DNA of 64,000 bases, taken from the NCBI RefSeq assembly GCF_000203815.1, contig NW_004457644.1:62001-126000 (forward strand). Direction: 5' to 3'. Positions 23,481-35,100 of the stretch are shown in pieces (positions within the stretch are counted from its first letter, which is position 1; each line of letters begins with the position of its first letter). The notes under the pieces were generated by a model. That model did no database searches. It worked only from the letters and a program-made list of their open reading frames with translations, and was not told the origin of the DNA. Source of the stretch: Cavenderia fasciculata. Lineage: Eukaryota > Evosea > Eumycetozoa > Acytosteliales > Cavenderiaceae. The position numbers and the translations under genes were made by a program.

Positions 23481-25581
23481 TTTATGTTGTATAATAGATG
23501 CAGGTGGTCTTGAAATTGAACTATATGTTTTTTGTTGTTGTTGTTGAGATGGTTGGAATTGTACATTTGATGGTTGTTGCTGTTGTTGTTTTGATAAAGA
23601 TGTTGACGAAGAAGAAGAAGAAGAAGTATAGGATGATTTCTTTTTAGTTTTAGTTTGGTCTCCTCCTCCTCCTTTTGAAAATTGAGAAGGTAAAGAATCA
23701 TCATTTAATTCCTTTTCCAAAATATCTAATAACTTTTTCTTCTTTTTATCCTTTTTATCATCAACTATTCCTTTTTCAAATTCTTCTTCAAATTCATCAA
23801 TATCTTTTAAATCTTTAAATAATTCCTAAAATTTAAAATAATAATTAAATAATTAATATATTATTCTCTTTTTCTATTTTTGTTTTCTTACATACCTTTC
23901 TTTTTAAAGATTTATCTTTATCTTTTGAATGAATTTTTAACATTTTATAATAATCTCCTTCTGTAATTGCATCTTCACTATCACTATCATAAAATGGTAT
24001 ATATTGTTGAGCCTGTTGTTGTTGTTGTAATGATTGTTGTGGCGGTTGTTGTTGTAAAGATAAATTTGATTGTTGTTGTGGTGGTTGTTGTTGTTGATTA
24101 TATTGACCATTAAATATTTTAGAAGAAGAACTAGTAAGACTTGCAGGGATGGGGTAAGATACTGTATCACTATCATGTTCCGATAGTAAATCCATAATTT
24201 CCTTTTTCTGTCTTTTTGAAATCTTTTTACTACCACCACTACTACCGCTACCGCTACCAAGTCCACGTAATGAAGGTGATTGTCTAGGTGAAGAATTTGA
24301 TTGAGATGATGACGACGAATGTTTATATGATTTTGGTAATAATGGTAAAGGTGGAACTTGACTACTAGTAGTAGATGAAGAGGTTGGTTTTGATGATGAC
24401 CTTTGTTGTTGTTGTTGTTGGTGTTGTTGAACTTGATGTTGACCTCCTTTTGGTTGTTGTTGTTGTTGATAAAAAGGAGGAGGTTGTAATTGATATTCAA
24501 AACTTGGATTTGATTTCATTTCACCATTATTTTCACCATTGTTTTGACTATGAATACTATTAAATATAGATCGAAGTTTTGAATTTGATCTTGATCTTGA
24601 CCTTGATCTTGATGGTGATCTTTGTTGTTGTTGTTGATTAATCGATGGATAAGATGTAGTTTCATAATTATTATTATTATTATTATTTCTTTCTCTTGAT
24701 CTTGGTCTTCTTTCATTTTCACCACGAACTGATCTTGCTCTTTCTCTACCTCTTTGTTCGTTATGTTGTTGTTGTTGTTGTTGATGATGGGAAGAAGGAA
24801 TAGCAGCAACAAGAGTATTGGTATTGGTATTGGTATTGGTATTCGATTGAAATGGATTAAAAGTTGTAAATGGTTGAATGGTGGTGGGAGAAGGTGATCT
24901 CGATCGGCTATATTGATTATAAAATGGATCACGTACTCCTCCTCTACCACCTGTTGTCGTTGTGGTTGTCGTTGTGGTAGTAGTAGTTGGTGATGGAGTT
25001 GAATAATCACTAATTCTATAGTTGTTTCTCGGTTGTTGTTGTTGAGGTGGAATATTAGAAGGAGGTGGTTGTTGTTGTTGCACTCTGTTACCATTGTCCA
25101 TTATACTTGGTAACCGTATGTCGATAGAATGCTCTTGTGAAGGAAATGAGGAGAGACTGGGGAACCCGGGTCCCGATGCTTGGAAAGGATGGTGATGGTG
25201 ATGTCCACCGCTGCGGGCAGACGGTTGTTGTTGCTCATGATGGAGATGGTGATGCTGGTGTTGTTGCTCCTCTAGAGACAGTGGCTTCATATAGGACGAC
25301 CGTCCAATTGAAGATGCGCCGGTTGCAGACAACGCATTGGTGAATGGCGATGGCAGCTGGCTCAGCTTCTGGCTGTACTTTGCATCTTCGTCGTTGCTGC
25401 TGCTGCCGTCTATCGTGTCGTCGCCATAGTAACCCTTGATATTACGTGACAGCGACATATCAATATCGTCGTCATCCAAGTCAATAGGTTTGTCACGTGT
25501 CGATATCGGTGGTGGTCTGAACCCCTGACCATGACCATGACCATGACTATGATGACTATGATGACTATGATGATTACTCAT
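18981..25581 (-). CDS. INO80: INO80 chromatin-remodelling ATPase
   Basis: Four exons fit: 25581-23896, 23825-20103, 20040-19614, 19546-18981, about 2133 residues. The first exon is low complexity (His, Gln, Ser, Arg). A DBINO-type segment ([22 protein letters not shown]) precedes the Snf2 ATPase core: Walker A DEMGLGKT near residue 1140, box DEAH ([11 protein letters not shown]), and GTPIQN. A long insertion of some 300 residues separates the two lobes, a hallmark of INO80. The second lobe continues into exon 3 with [20 protein letters not shown] and motif VI (DRCHRLGQ). The tail is basic with KGRPPK and KPRGPRK motifs that look like AT-hooks, then poly-N and poly-Q. INO80 slides and exchanges nucleosomes, acting in transcription and DNA repair in the nucleus. 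Identification is strong. Confidence 0.95.
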
Positions 25582-26522
25582 CCTATAATATATATTATAT
25601 ATTAATATATATATATATAGATTGATCGATCGACTATTACTATCTATCTATATCTATCTATCTATCTATATCTATCTTGTTTCTATGTTGGTTAAACTTG
25701 TGTAAAATATATATAATATAATAAATAAAAATAGAGTGTCGACTCAAAAAGGAAAGATATGGGTGGGGGTGATGAATTTCCAAAATTTGTTTTTTGCACA
25801 GAGATAAACAATTATAAAATAAATAGTTTCAAAGAGAGCAGCGATGCGCAGGAAACAATGAATGACACAGAAACAAAAAAGAGAGACAGACAAAGAAACT
25901 ACAGAAAGTGTTTAAAAAATAAAAAATAAAGAAATTTTGTTGTTTTGGGTTAATATAAAAATTCAAGGAGATAGATAGATTCATTTACCAACCAACCAAC
26001 TCCGATGCAAGTAGTCATTTGATATCAAAGTTGTTAACACTTACTCTCTCACTTCTACTCTTATTAAATCAATTAATATCTTAGTTTGTATTTTAATCTA
26101 TACTCTTTCTATTCATCAAGTTTTTGCGTTGTATATTAATATCTAATTACTACGAATGTTTTAAAACATTATATTGATTCCAAAAAAACAAAAAAAAAAA
26201 AAAAGGTAGAAGAAAGAATAAAAGTAGTATACTAGTTTGAACTCATTTCATCTTTGTTTCCTCTCCTCTCCTCTCTCACCTCACCCATCATCATCAACAT
26301 CAACAACAACAACAACAACAAAAACATTAGAAAAAAAAGTTTAATAAATAAATTTTGTGAATGCAAAGATTGTACCCCACAATCGTAGAGGGGGGTTGAA
26401 ATCAATGATAGATTGAATGTCTTGTGGGTTTGGTGTTTTAATTAATATATTTATATTTTTGTACATTGTTTTATACAAGTTTGTTTATTTGTATATTTTA
26501 TTTGTTTGTAGGGTTCTACAAT
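25582..26522. other. Upstream region of INO80 and 3' flank of the GST gene
   Basis: No gene seen. It holds the INO80 promoter side (25582 onward), a tandem TATC microsatellite (about 25640-25676), CT-rich and CAA-rich stretches (26255-26325), and a small hairpin at 26368-26384 (GATTGT/ACAATC around ACCCC). The hairpin lies downstream of the minus-strand GST gene, so it could be in that gene's 3' untranslated region. Confidence 0.5.
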
Positions 26523-27365
26523 TTACTTGTCACGACCAAACAAGACTTTACGTTCTTCATCGGTGAAGGTTTTGACTGGGTTGGCAGCTTTGAGATCTTC
26601 ATCGTATTTGACGTATGCTTTGACGGCGTCGAGGTTGGCAAGACGAGAATGATATTCAAAGAGTTTTGGAAACTCTTGTTCGGTGAGTTCTGGAACCAAT
26701 GTGATAAGCTTGCTCCATGGGTAGATGGCAAGATCGGCAATAGATAGCTCGTCACCAGCAACATAAGAGTTCTTTTCAAGTTGACGGTTCAACAAGTGAA
26801 AGAGACGTTTAACTTCGGTAAAGTGACGATTGATAGAGTATTCAATCTTTTCTGGAGCATAGTTTTTGTAGTGGTTAAGGTTGCCCATGTTTGGACCTAC
26901 CGAACTCATTTGTAGGAATACCCAGTTGAGTGTTTCATAGTGAGCTTGTGGACGTGTCTCTTCGTTTGGCAAATACTTGCCCTTTCCATATTTCTTGGCT
27001 AAATACAAAAGAATATTACCTGATTCCCATAGAACTAGTGGTTCAGAGGTTTCTGTAATATTGTTTGGGTCTACAAGTGCTGGGACTATAAAAAAATATA
27101 AGAAGAAGAATATTGTATTGTATTGTATGAATGATTAGTTCTAATGAACAAGATATGATGATGATTATGTATTGTATCATGTGATTTACATACTCTTGCT
27201 ATTTGGGTTAATCTTTACAAAGGCATCTTCAAATTGTTCACCCTTTCTAATGTTTACGTTGATTGCTTCGAATGGAAGATCTAACAACTTTAATAAAATC
27301 CATGGCTTGGCTCCGTTTGGGGTGTTCAAGGTATATAATTTAATTGGTTTAAGTGCTGCTGACAT
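26523..27365 (-). CDS. Glutathione S-transferase, nu-class (YfcG/Ure2-like)
   Basis: Two exons (27365-27194 and 27085-26523) give 244 residues. Exon 1 holds the start of the thioredoxin-like domain: LYTLNTPNGAKPWILLKLLDLPFEAINV and then GEQFEDAFVKINPNSK. Exon 2 continues with IPALVD and ESGNILLYLAKKYG. The helical C-terminal domain shows SIADLAIYPW, the usual GST fold-stabilising segment. The T-N-G motif near the N-terminus and the GEQF..INPN phrase are typical of the bacterial YfcG/YghU and fungal Ure2 group, which reduce disulfides using glutathione. Cytosolic detoxification or thiol chemistry is likely. Its 5' leader contains a TATG-type tandem repeat (about 27366-27390). Confidence 0.85.
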
Positions 27366-28176
27366 TGTATGTATGTATGTATGTATGTGGTAGATATAAG
27401 ATAATGAATTGAATGAAGTTAAGGTATCTCAGCTGATACTTTTATAGAGAACTTTGCTTGAAAGTGAGGGCGCATGAAACTGAATGAATTTTCGATTTTT
27501 TCCTCTTCTTTTTTGAACTTGTCATCCGGCTCACTGCTCTTTGGGTAATGGAACCATCCCTCACTTAGAACATTCTCGCATCACTTTGATTCGATCTAAA
27601 AAGATTTAATACTATAAACAGTAAATAATAATAATAGTAGTATCCATGAATGTTTATTCTAGAGTTACAAGAAGATGTTGATGATTACGTAATACGTATC
27701 ATTCTCCGTCTTATCGAACAAAGGAAGGAATAGTCAACTATTTGTATATTAGTGTTGGATGGTTTATCTTTATCTAGCTAGCTAACTGATCGATTAGTTG
27801 TGATTCACAAGTGATGACTCGCTCTCTCTTGTCGATGCTATTATTATCTGAACGATAGCTAGCCACCAGATATCAAACAAGGTTGGAGGAGGACCTTAAG
27901 CCAATTTTTTCTCAATCATAATGCCACGTGGTCAAAGTGTCTCTCTCGCCGTCATCACTCACAGCTTGTGAAGCCTCACAACACACGTCTCATAGCCATG
28001 GACACAAAAGCTCGTTTCCTTCATAGAGCAATGTCTCTATTATTTTACTTTATTGTTAACCTTTGAATGATAATTATAACCCAAAAGTAGGGTAAGTTGG
28101 TAATAATAATAATAACTTGAAAAGAATGTGAACACCTTTGAAAATAATCTTTTTTTTTTTTATTTAATACATTAGG
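27366..28176. promoter_or_regulatory. Divergent promoter region (GST and zincin-like gene)
   Basis: About 810 bases separate two divergently oriented starts. No coding region is seen. Short palindromic pieces such as CTAGCTAG (about 27775) and T-runs just before 28177 are present. Individual promoter elements cannot be assigned from sequence alone. Confidence 0.4.
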
Positions 28177-29763
28177 ATGAAAACATCTTCTTCTTCTTCT
28201 TCTTCTTCTTCATATCTTTATATTCTATTAATATTATGTATTATAATATATTCAGTAGAATGTGATGGAGTAAAATCTCGAAAGAGATCAATGGCAAGTA
28301 AAGGAGGCGAGGGTAATGATGGATCGACTAGGATAAAGGTCAGTCGAGCCAAACCCGACAAGTTGGTTAGACCTGCGGCAACCACCACTATTTTCAGTAA
28401 ACGACCCAAGAGTAACCCGAATAGTCCATTTGATGATATACCAGTAATCATCACGATCGGCTATAGGTCCTACCATAATATCGAATTGCCTCCTGCTTTT
28501 GCCATTACATTTGCATCGGTTACACCTTCAACAACCACATCTGCCACTCTAATCTCTAGTTCAGCAACAACGTTGAATGAAAAAGGAGAATGGCATGGTG
28601 TGGTAAGAATCGATTGGACCATGATGAACAATGTCGTGCGTGCTCGCTTTGATATCAATTTGGAGGTGTGTATGGTTGGTAAATACGTTTTAATGGCCAA
28701 TCAAAAGCTTCCCTATTTGCGACCAACGAGCCCACAAGCTATGCAACTTGACGAAAGGATCATTCGGTATCCCATCACCTACACTAGCTCCCGCATTAAA
28801 AAGGGCTCCATATCCAAGAAACCTTTGACCCATCATCACATATTCTCGGGTGAGGGACTACCGGCGGCTCCCAACAATTTCATCTTTGCCTACAGCTTTA
28901 TCACCAATTTGGCACTGCAAACCATCAAACACCTCGGTCTCACCAATCTCGAGCAAATTTATGTGCTCATCGATTACTCTTATCGTGCCAATTATTCGCC
29001 GATTAGTTATAATGCCAAGGTTTTCGATGGTAATAGCCTCCTCAAAATTAACTTTCCAAATTTGTTGTTGGCACTTCCCATTGCACACGAGTATGGCCAT
29101 TATGTTCAAAGCCGACTATATCACGCCTCATCGCTCACGTGGGTGCCCACTGAAGCTCCTGGCGGTTATCATGCGCTCTGTCAACGACATCCAAGCGGTG
29201 TAACCCCCGTGCCCACCACACCGCCACAGTCGGCCGGCGTGGCATGGACAGAAGGGTATCCGACGGCATATGCCGTGATCATGCTTGAACACCTCGGATG
29301 GCAGCGGAGCAAAGGCAATGACTATATCAATTGGGCATCGGGCTACACCAATTCAACCCGTGACTTGGAATATTATTGGTGCAACCTTTTTGACCTAGAG
29401 ACGGATGAAGGTAGAATTGCTGCCATGATGTACGACTTGTATGATGCTCAAGACGATTCTTTGGAAAGCCCAGCAATAGCTGAAATTATAGAGGATCGTT
29501 TGACAAGAAACAACTCCACTCTTATGGTTCCAGAGTGGTTTGGTTCTCCAGAACACGCAGATGACAATTCAGCGTGTCCTCTAACACCCAAGGAAATTTT
29601 GGTCGATGCCATCGCCTTGTCACTCGACACCACCTTGTATGGATACATCACTGCTATGCGACTCCACGGACAAGGATGTCAAAGAGAACGTGCAATCAAT
29701 GTTATCAATTATCATTATGGTTCAAACCTTTTAATTGATAGACCTGATCCTATGGAAGAATAA
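28177..29763 (+). CDS. Putative secreted zinc metallopeptidase (gluzincin-like)
   Basis: Single exon, 528 residues. A signal peptide is clear: poly-Ser, then YLYILLILCIIIYSV ending near CDG. The middle carries LPIAHEYGHYVQSRL, a classic HExxH zinc motif at residues 304-308. It is followed 51 residues later by GVAWTEGYPTAYAV, where Glu359 is well placed as the third zinc ligand of a gluzincin. Several cysteines fit an extracellular protein. I do not recognise a named family, and the sequence outside the motif is unfamiliar. The central part (28850-29320) is visibly richer in G+C than flanking DNA and the gene has no intron, so transfer from a bacterium is possible but unproven. Peptidase activity is inferred from the motif only. 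Confidence 0.7.
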   Translation: MKTSSSSSSSSSYLYILLILCIIIYSVECDGVKSRKRSMASKGGEGNDGSTRIKVSRAKPDKLVRPAATTTIFSKRPKSNPNSPFDDIPVIITIGYRSYHNIELPPAFAITFASVTPSTTTSATLISSSATTLNEKGEWHGVVRIDWTMMNNVVRARFDINLEVCMVGKYVLMANQKLPYLRPTSPQAMQLDERIIRYPITYTSSRIKKGSISKKPLTHHHIFSGEGLPAAPNNFIFAYSFITNLALQTIKHLGLTNLEQIYVLIDYSYRANYSPISYNAKVFDGNSLLKINFPNLLLALPIAHEYGHYVQSRLYHASSLTWVPTEAPGGYHALCQRHPSGVTPVPTTPPQSAGVAWTEGYPTAYAVIMLEHLGWQRSKGNDYINWASGYTNSTRDLEYYWCNLFDLETDEGRIAAMMYDLYDAQDDSLESPAIAEIIEDRLTRNNSTLMVPEWFGSPEHADDNSACPLTPKEILVDAIALSLDTTLYGYITAMRLHGQGCQRERAINVINYHYGSNLLIDRPDPMEE

Positions 29764-29934
29764 AAAGAGTGAGAGAGAGAGTAGAAATAAATTAATAAAT
29801 ATTAAAATCGCAACCAAAAGTTTATTATTTAACAAAAATAAAAAAAAAACCGTCTTTTGTATCCGTTAGCTTGTTCTTGCTGTGTGTATTTTTTATTTAT
29901 CTATTATTATTATATATTAAGTAAAAGTAATATA

Positions 29935-30360
29935 ATGGACGACACAACCAAAGTCATGCAAGTTTTTTTATTTACATTGGATGGGAAGATATCATTCAAC
30001 TTGACGAGGTCTCCAATGGCCAATGGTACTATGAAGAGTTCATTCAATATCTTGCAACTGTCATTGAAGAATGCAAAAAATACAATTTCAATGTCGTAGG
30101 CGGAACATCTGATGGATATGATGTTATAAATACGATTGCACAATCGCTCCAAGATCTTGGTTATACATACTTTCACATTTATGACTACTGCCATTCGGCC
30201 AAGAATCTGCGTAATCATTTCCTATCTGCCCCGATCTACACAATCGACGGTGACCGAGCAGAAGAGCCAAAGGTATCCTTTCGTAGGCTGTTCAACGAGT
30301 TTATTGAACAAGAAGAGAAACCAAAGGCCGAAAGAGAGTGTTGTCTATCCACTAATCATG
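29935..30360 (+). mobile_element. P/THAP9-like DNA transposase remnant
   Basis: A coding-like stretch contains GGTSDGYDVIN and then YDYCHSAKNLRNHFLSAP. The D-x-x-H-x-x-KN-x-RN pattern resembles the catalytic-core region of P element and THAP9 transposases. Only this part is present, the frame is broken, and no terminal inverted repeats are visible. It abuts an oppositely oriented helicase remnant. Whether the two belonged to one element cannot be told from the sequence. Family assignment is tentative. Confidence 0.45.
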
Positions 30361-31015
30361 TTGGGTATAAAGTATTGGTTTTTATGTTTTGGATTAATCT
30401 TTATTGTTTTACCAGTAATAAAGTGCTTTTGTGCACTTGAAAATTGATTCCAATCATTACTAGATTTGACTGGAATCTCTTCAAATACAATTACTGTTTT
30501 ACCAACAATATCTTCATTGTGTGCATTTGGAAGACAAATATTTGGATCAGATGAAGTATAAACTACATTGTGTCCAATAGAAGCAATAATTATCTCTATG
30601 AAAGAGGACTTTCCTGCACCTTGTACACCTCTTAGATAAACCATTGTTTCTTTCCAGATACAACCTTGGCGGTATGACCTTTTAAATATTTATACTCTTC
30701 TTGGTTGTTTGAACAAAGGACAATATCAATGTGATTCCAAAGAAATTCTACTCCTTCCTTTGCCATTGCTTCTGCAATTGGATCTACCATTTTTTTGTCA
30801 AACTCTTTTCTATCAGTAAATTTAAATCCATGAAACATATTTACATATTTTATTTGGTTTTCTATAAATACTTTTGGTTTTTTTGGATCCATTGTAGTAG
30901 AATATCTTTCACAATCAACATCAAAGAACCATTTTCTTATTTGATTGTCATTTCCATTTACTTTACACACCAATGAATTTAAAAAGAATTGTTTTTTAGC
31001 ATCTTCATATGCCAA
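30345..31015 (-). mobile_element. Virus-like SF3 (D5-type) helicase fossil
   Basis: On the minus strand the segment carries a superfamily 3 helicase signature: a Walker A-like GVQGAGKSS, a Walker B-like VIVFEEIP, and upstream the hydrophobic FLWNHIDIVLCSNN region seen in DUF5906/D5-like primase-helicases of large DNA viruses, virophages and Polinton-like elements. It is a partial copy with at least one break, and no capsid, polymerase or terminal repeats are visible nearby. It is best treated as a fossil of a virus-like element. Age cannot be fixed, but the motifs remain readable, so it is not very old. Confidence 0.55.
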
Positions 31016-31493
31016 TTAAATAAATCTTTGTTCTCCATCCATTCCCTTTGGAATAAACATCAATATTTGGTGTATCATGAAATTTCACAAAGTATTGCTT
31101 GATATATTTAATAATGTCTTGGTAATTATTATTGGATGTACACTGGTAGCACATTTTTTATAATGTTTCCAAGTTGAAATTATTTTCCAAGTTTAGTCCA
31201 AGTATTAAGTTTTCCATTTTATATATATTGGAAAGAAAATAATTTATATCAAATTTTCTATCCAAATTATAAAGTTAGAATTATGAATTTATAATCCAAT
31301 ATCTAAAATCAATCCAATATATTTTTATTTTTCCAAAATAATTTTAACTTTTTTAACCTTTATGATTTCTATCCAAAATATTAAAAGTTAATAATTAATT
31401 CTCAAAAATAATAAAATTCAATAAAAATATATATTTCTAAAATAAATTAACTATTTTAACTTATTTAATATATAATGAGCCCTGCAAGGGCGA
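31016..31493. other. Extremely A+T-rich spacer
   Basis: No gene seen. The stretch 31200-31460 is nearly pure A+T. A short stem GCCCT/AGGGC around GCA sits at 31476-31488, immediately before the next coding-like remnant. Confidence 0.4.
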
Positions 31494-31959
31494 ATGCTTG
31501 TAAACTTTTTTGGGAGCGCAGCGATCCAACGCACAACCCACACAAGAGATGAAAAACATATCAACAAATACAGCAACAATACCAATTTTTTGATATTAGG
31601 AGAACTCGCTTTCCAAGTTGAAAGAGCAATCCACAAATCGTTCAAAAGAGATATGTGTATCAAGCCCAAGTTAAACATACACATGAGAGAAGAGATTGAA
31701 AATCTTGGCAAAGATTGGGAATCTTTTTTATCCACATATCCATTTTTCAATCACAATGCATTGTAAAAGGTTAAAACAATTTCGATTACCAATAACACAT
31801 CCATCCGTTACGGATCAAATATCCTCTATTACATTTCAAGAGTTGCAAGGTATTGTGGATAAAGTATTCTCATCACAAGATCGAATAGTACAAGAAACCA
31901 ATTCATATTGCAAACAATTATTATACTTTCTCGATCACCAAAATGGAACAAATCTATAA
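31494..31959 (+). pseudogene. Unidentified coding-like remnant
   Basis: Two overlapping open stretches (about 31494-31766 and 31696-31959) have protein-like composition, for example REEIENLGKDWESFLSTYPFF and LQGIVDKVFSSQDRIVQETN. Neither starts with a well-placed ATG. I recognise no family. It may belong to the neighbouring element remnants. Treat as hypothetical. Confidence 0.25.
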
Positions 31960-32150
31960 ATCTTATGATGAATAAATATATAAAAAAATAAATATTGCTG
32001 TGTATCTTGAGTAAAATACATGCATACTTTTTTTATAATCACGATTTTGCTCTAAAGGGAGAAGAGCAAACAGAGTTGGATAAGAAACAAACTAATGTGA
32101 TGATTTATTGGTTATCTTTAATGTTAAAGGATTCTTGGTCTGTATCCTCA

Positions 32151-35100
32151 TTAAATAAATAGATAAATAGATAATAATACAAATACAAAAGATGAGAATG
32201 ATGATGTTTGGAAGGTTTTGGTGGCAGTACTAACATCACCACATTGAACAACTGTAAGAGTGAATGTATCAGATTGACAACCAGTTTCATCAGTTACAAT
32301 GACAGTGTAATCACCAACATCAACTTGATAGAATACATAGTTGGAGAGACCGTCAACACGTTCGATAATGTTTTGTTGTGACTTGTCAAACAAAGAGATG
32401 GTATAGTTGACAGAGTTTCCACCTGTTATTGCTACTTGGACACTACAGTTGGCTGGTGTAAGAGTGGCTATGATGGGACTTTTGGTGACGCTGAACGAGA
32501 TGGTTTGGTTGGCAACTAGACAAAAGTCGGTACTTGCATTGACGTGACCCGTATAAGTACCTGCTGGCAATTCGATGGTGGATTGGTTATACAATACACC
32601 GTTGAGAACATAGTTGAGGGCATAGTTGGGGTCGGACTCATAGATTTGACTGATAGTAACAGTTGCCTTTGTATCTTTACTATTACAAATGGCTGTACCA
32701 CTGGTTTTGGCTGGTTGTTTGGTTGCATCCTTGTTACCAACATCAAAAGAGAATTCTCCGTAGCATGTATCGGATATGACAGCCAAACGGTAGTCATAGG
32801 CAAAGAGACCGGTGAACGTGCTAGTCTCATTGTCAAAGGCAAAATAGATGTCACCTTCACCGAGCATCAAAAAGAATGATAGTGATGGATTCTTGGAATG
32901 GATGATAAGTTTGCCATCGTGAGCACCTGGACACGAGGCATTGACAACCTCATAGGTGAAATCGTCGCTGAAAAAGACTCCATACGGTGTGAATGGTTGG
33001 TCAGTGCTTTCAAAGGTCACCTTGTGATAGAAATTCAATAGCTCACCGCCTTTGACAATGTCATTGTTGGACAAGACAAATCCAGCGTTGGTAATGGTTC
33101 TCCAAGAGTCGGTCAAAGTTTTGTTGAGGACGACTCTCGATTGACGTGTGTTGCATGATGGTGGTATGATCACGGTTGGTTCTGGCTTGTTGTTATTGTT
33201 GTAGAGATTATACGACAAGGTGCTACTTGCGCCACACCCCTTGTTGAATGAAACGCTGGTTTGGGACGATGCAGACATTGGTGAAAGGTATGATTTGGAC
33301 CATGGTTCACTTGGCCATAATGGGTTGGTTTGTTGACTCACATCAACATAGGCATTTGGAAAGGTAACATTATTCAATGCAAAAATAGATCCATTAATTG
33401 GTTGTATTATTGGAATTAATTTATATTCTAAAAAAAGAAAAAAAAAGAAATAAAAAAGAAAAGAATTAATTAAATATTCTTTTTTTTTTTAGTTTTTTTT
33501 TTTTCTTACCATCAATTCCAAGAGAAACTTGAATTGTCCAAGTACAAGCACTTCCACGGGTTAAATAAAAAGTATAAGTTTGGTTTACCAATCCATTGAA
33601 GGTTCGGGATGGGATGTGGTAGTAGTCACCTTGTGAATAGCCGAGTCCTTGGGTTTCACCCAATAGGATGATCTGTCCATCACCTTGGCTTATGGTGGAT
33701 GCACAATGAGTTGGTATCTTTGTAAACTGTAGATTGATTGGTTCAGTGGGCACGACGAATGAAACTTGACCGATACCACAATAAGCATGATCAAAGTCCA
33801 AAAGGTATGGTGGGAATCTCGATGAAACACTCCAAGTTCCAGGTGGAACACCTTCCCCATTTCCTGATATTGAAAAACTTGTAAACACATCGGTATTGGT
33901 TGCATTTATCAATTCAATTTGAGCATTTCCTCCAGCACAACTATTCTTTTGTTGTGGTGTAATAATAATATATTTTTTAAATATACTAAAATCTAAATAA
34001 TAGAAATAGTAAGTATAAAAAATAAAATATAATTAATTATTATACTTGCTTGGATCAACTGGAAGAATAGTAAGATTAAAGGAACGACTACAAGTTTGAC
34101 TACCACCAGCAATAATACTATAATTGCCAGGATAAAGATTATATGTTGAAATATCTGCCAAAGTTTCACCATTTATAGAAACATAATCAACATTTGTTGG
34201 ATAATTAAATCTAATAGTTCCAGAAGATTCAACACATTGTGGTTGATTTTCAATTGATATTGTTATATTTGGTACTATGAAAAAAAAAAAGAAATTAATT
34301 TAAATGAATATGATTACTTATATTTAAAACATACAAGGAGCAATTACTTTAACCAAATCTTTACATCTTTCTTGATTAATTGGGAAACCTAATACTTGTT
34401 GCCAAGTATATTGTACGGTTCTAGTTTCAATGACTTTGTTGTTATAGGTGAATACAGCAGTTGCAGAAGCTTCACCACAATCTTGACCTGTGACATTGAA
34501 TAGGGCTAGGGTGACATTGGGAGTAATGTCAATGGCAGGTTTAAATTGTTCTTGGAAACTTGGAAAGAGGGTAGAGTTTACATAGAGTGCATTCATTTTC
34601 CATAGACGGTCAATGGGTACGTCGTAAAAGACACCAGTGTCGGAAGAGGTGATTGTGACTTCTGTACCTTGATCGTCTGTTGTCATGGTGAGTGGCAATT
34701 GGAACAAGTGAGCATTGGTAATGACGACATCCATGGGGTCTAGACAAGTCTTGGAGACTACGTATGGGATGACATAGGCGGGTTGGTATGTAATGTAGAC
34801 TTGAAAGGGGTCACAAATAGAGGTGACGATGGTCTGACCCACATCCGAGCTAAATGGTAGTGTAACAGTATTGGTGATATTGTCAATGACAATGTCACCT
34901 AGTATAGTAGTACTGAGCTGTTGGTTTGTTGCAAATTCGAATCGGAGGTTATTAAAGTCTCCATTGTAGTTGAATTTCAACTTGGTCCGGTTCATTGGGG
35001 TAGCAAACAAGTTTTCAACAACCGTGTATGTTGGATGGTTAAATGCCTTGGTGGGGAGAGGGTAGGTTTTGGTCTCTTGAATACCAGTGTCTAAATCCTC

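Noticed and set aside
33992-33992. Alternative acceptor for exon 3 of the GPI-type protein
   Set aside because: It brings a stop codon two codons later; the acceptor at 33985 keeps the frame.
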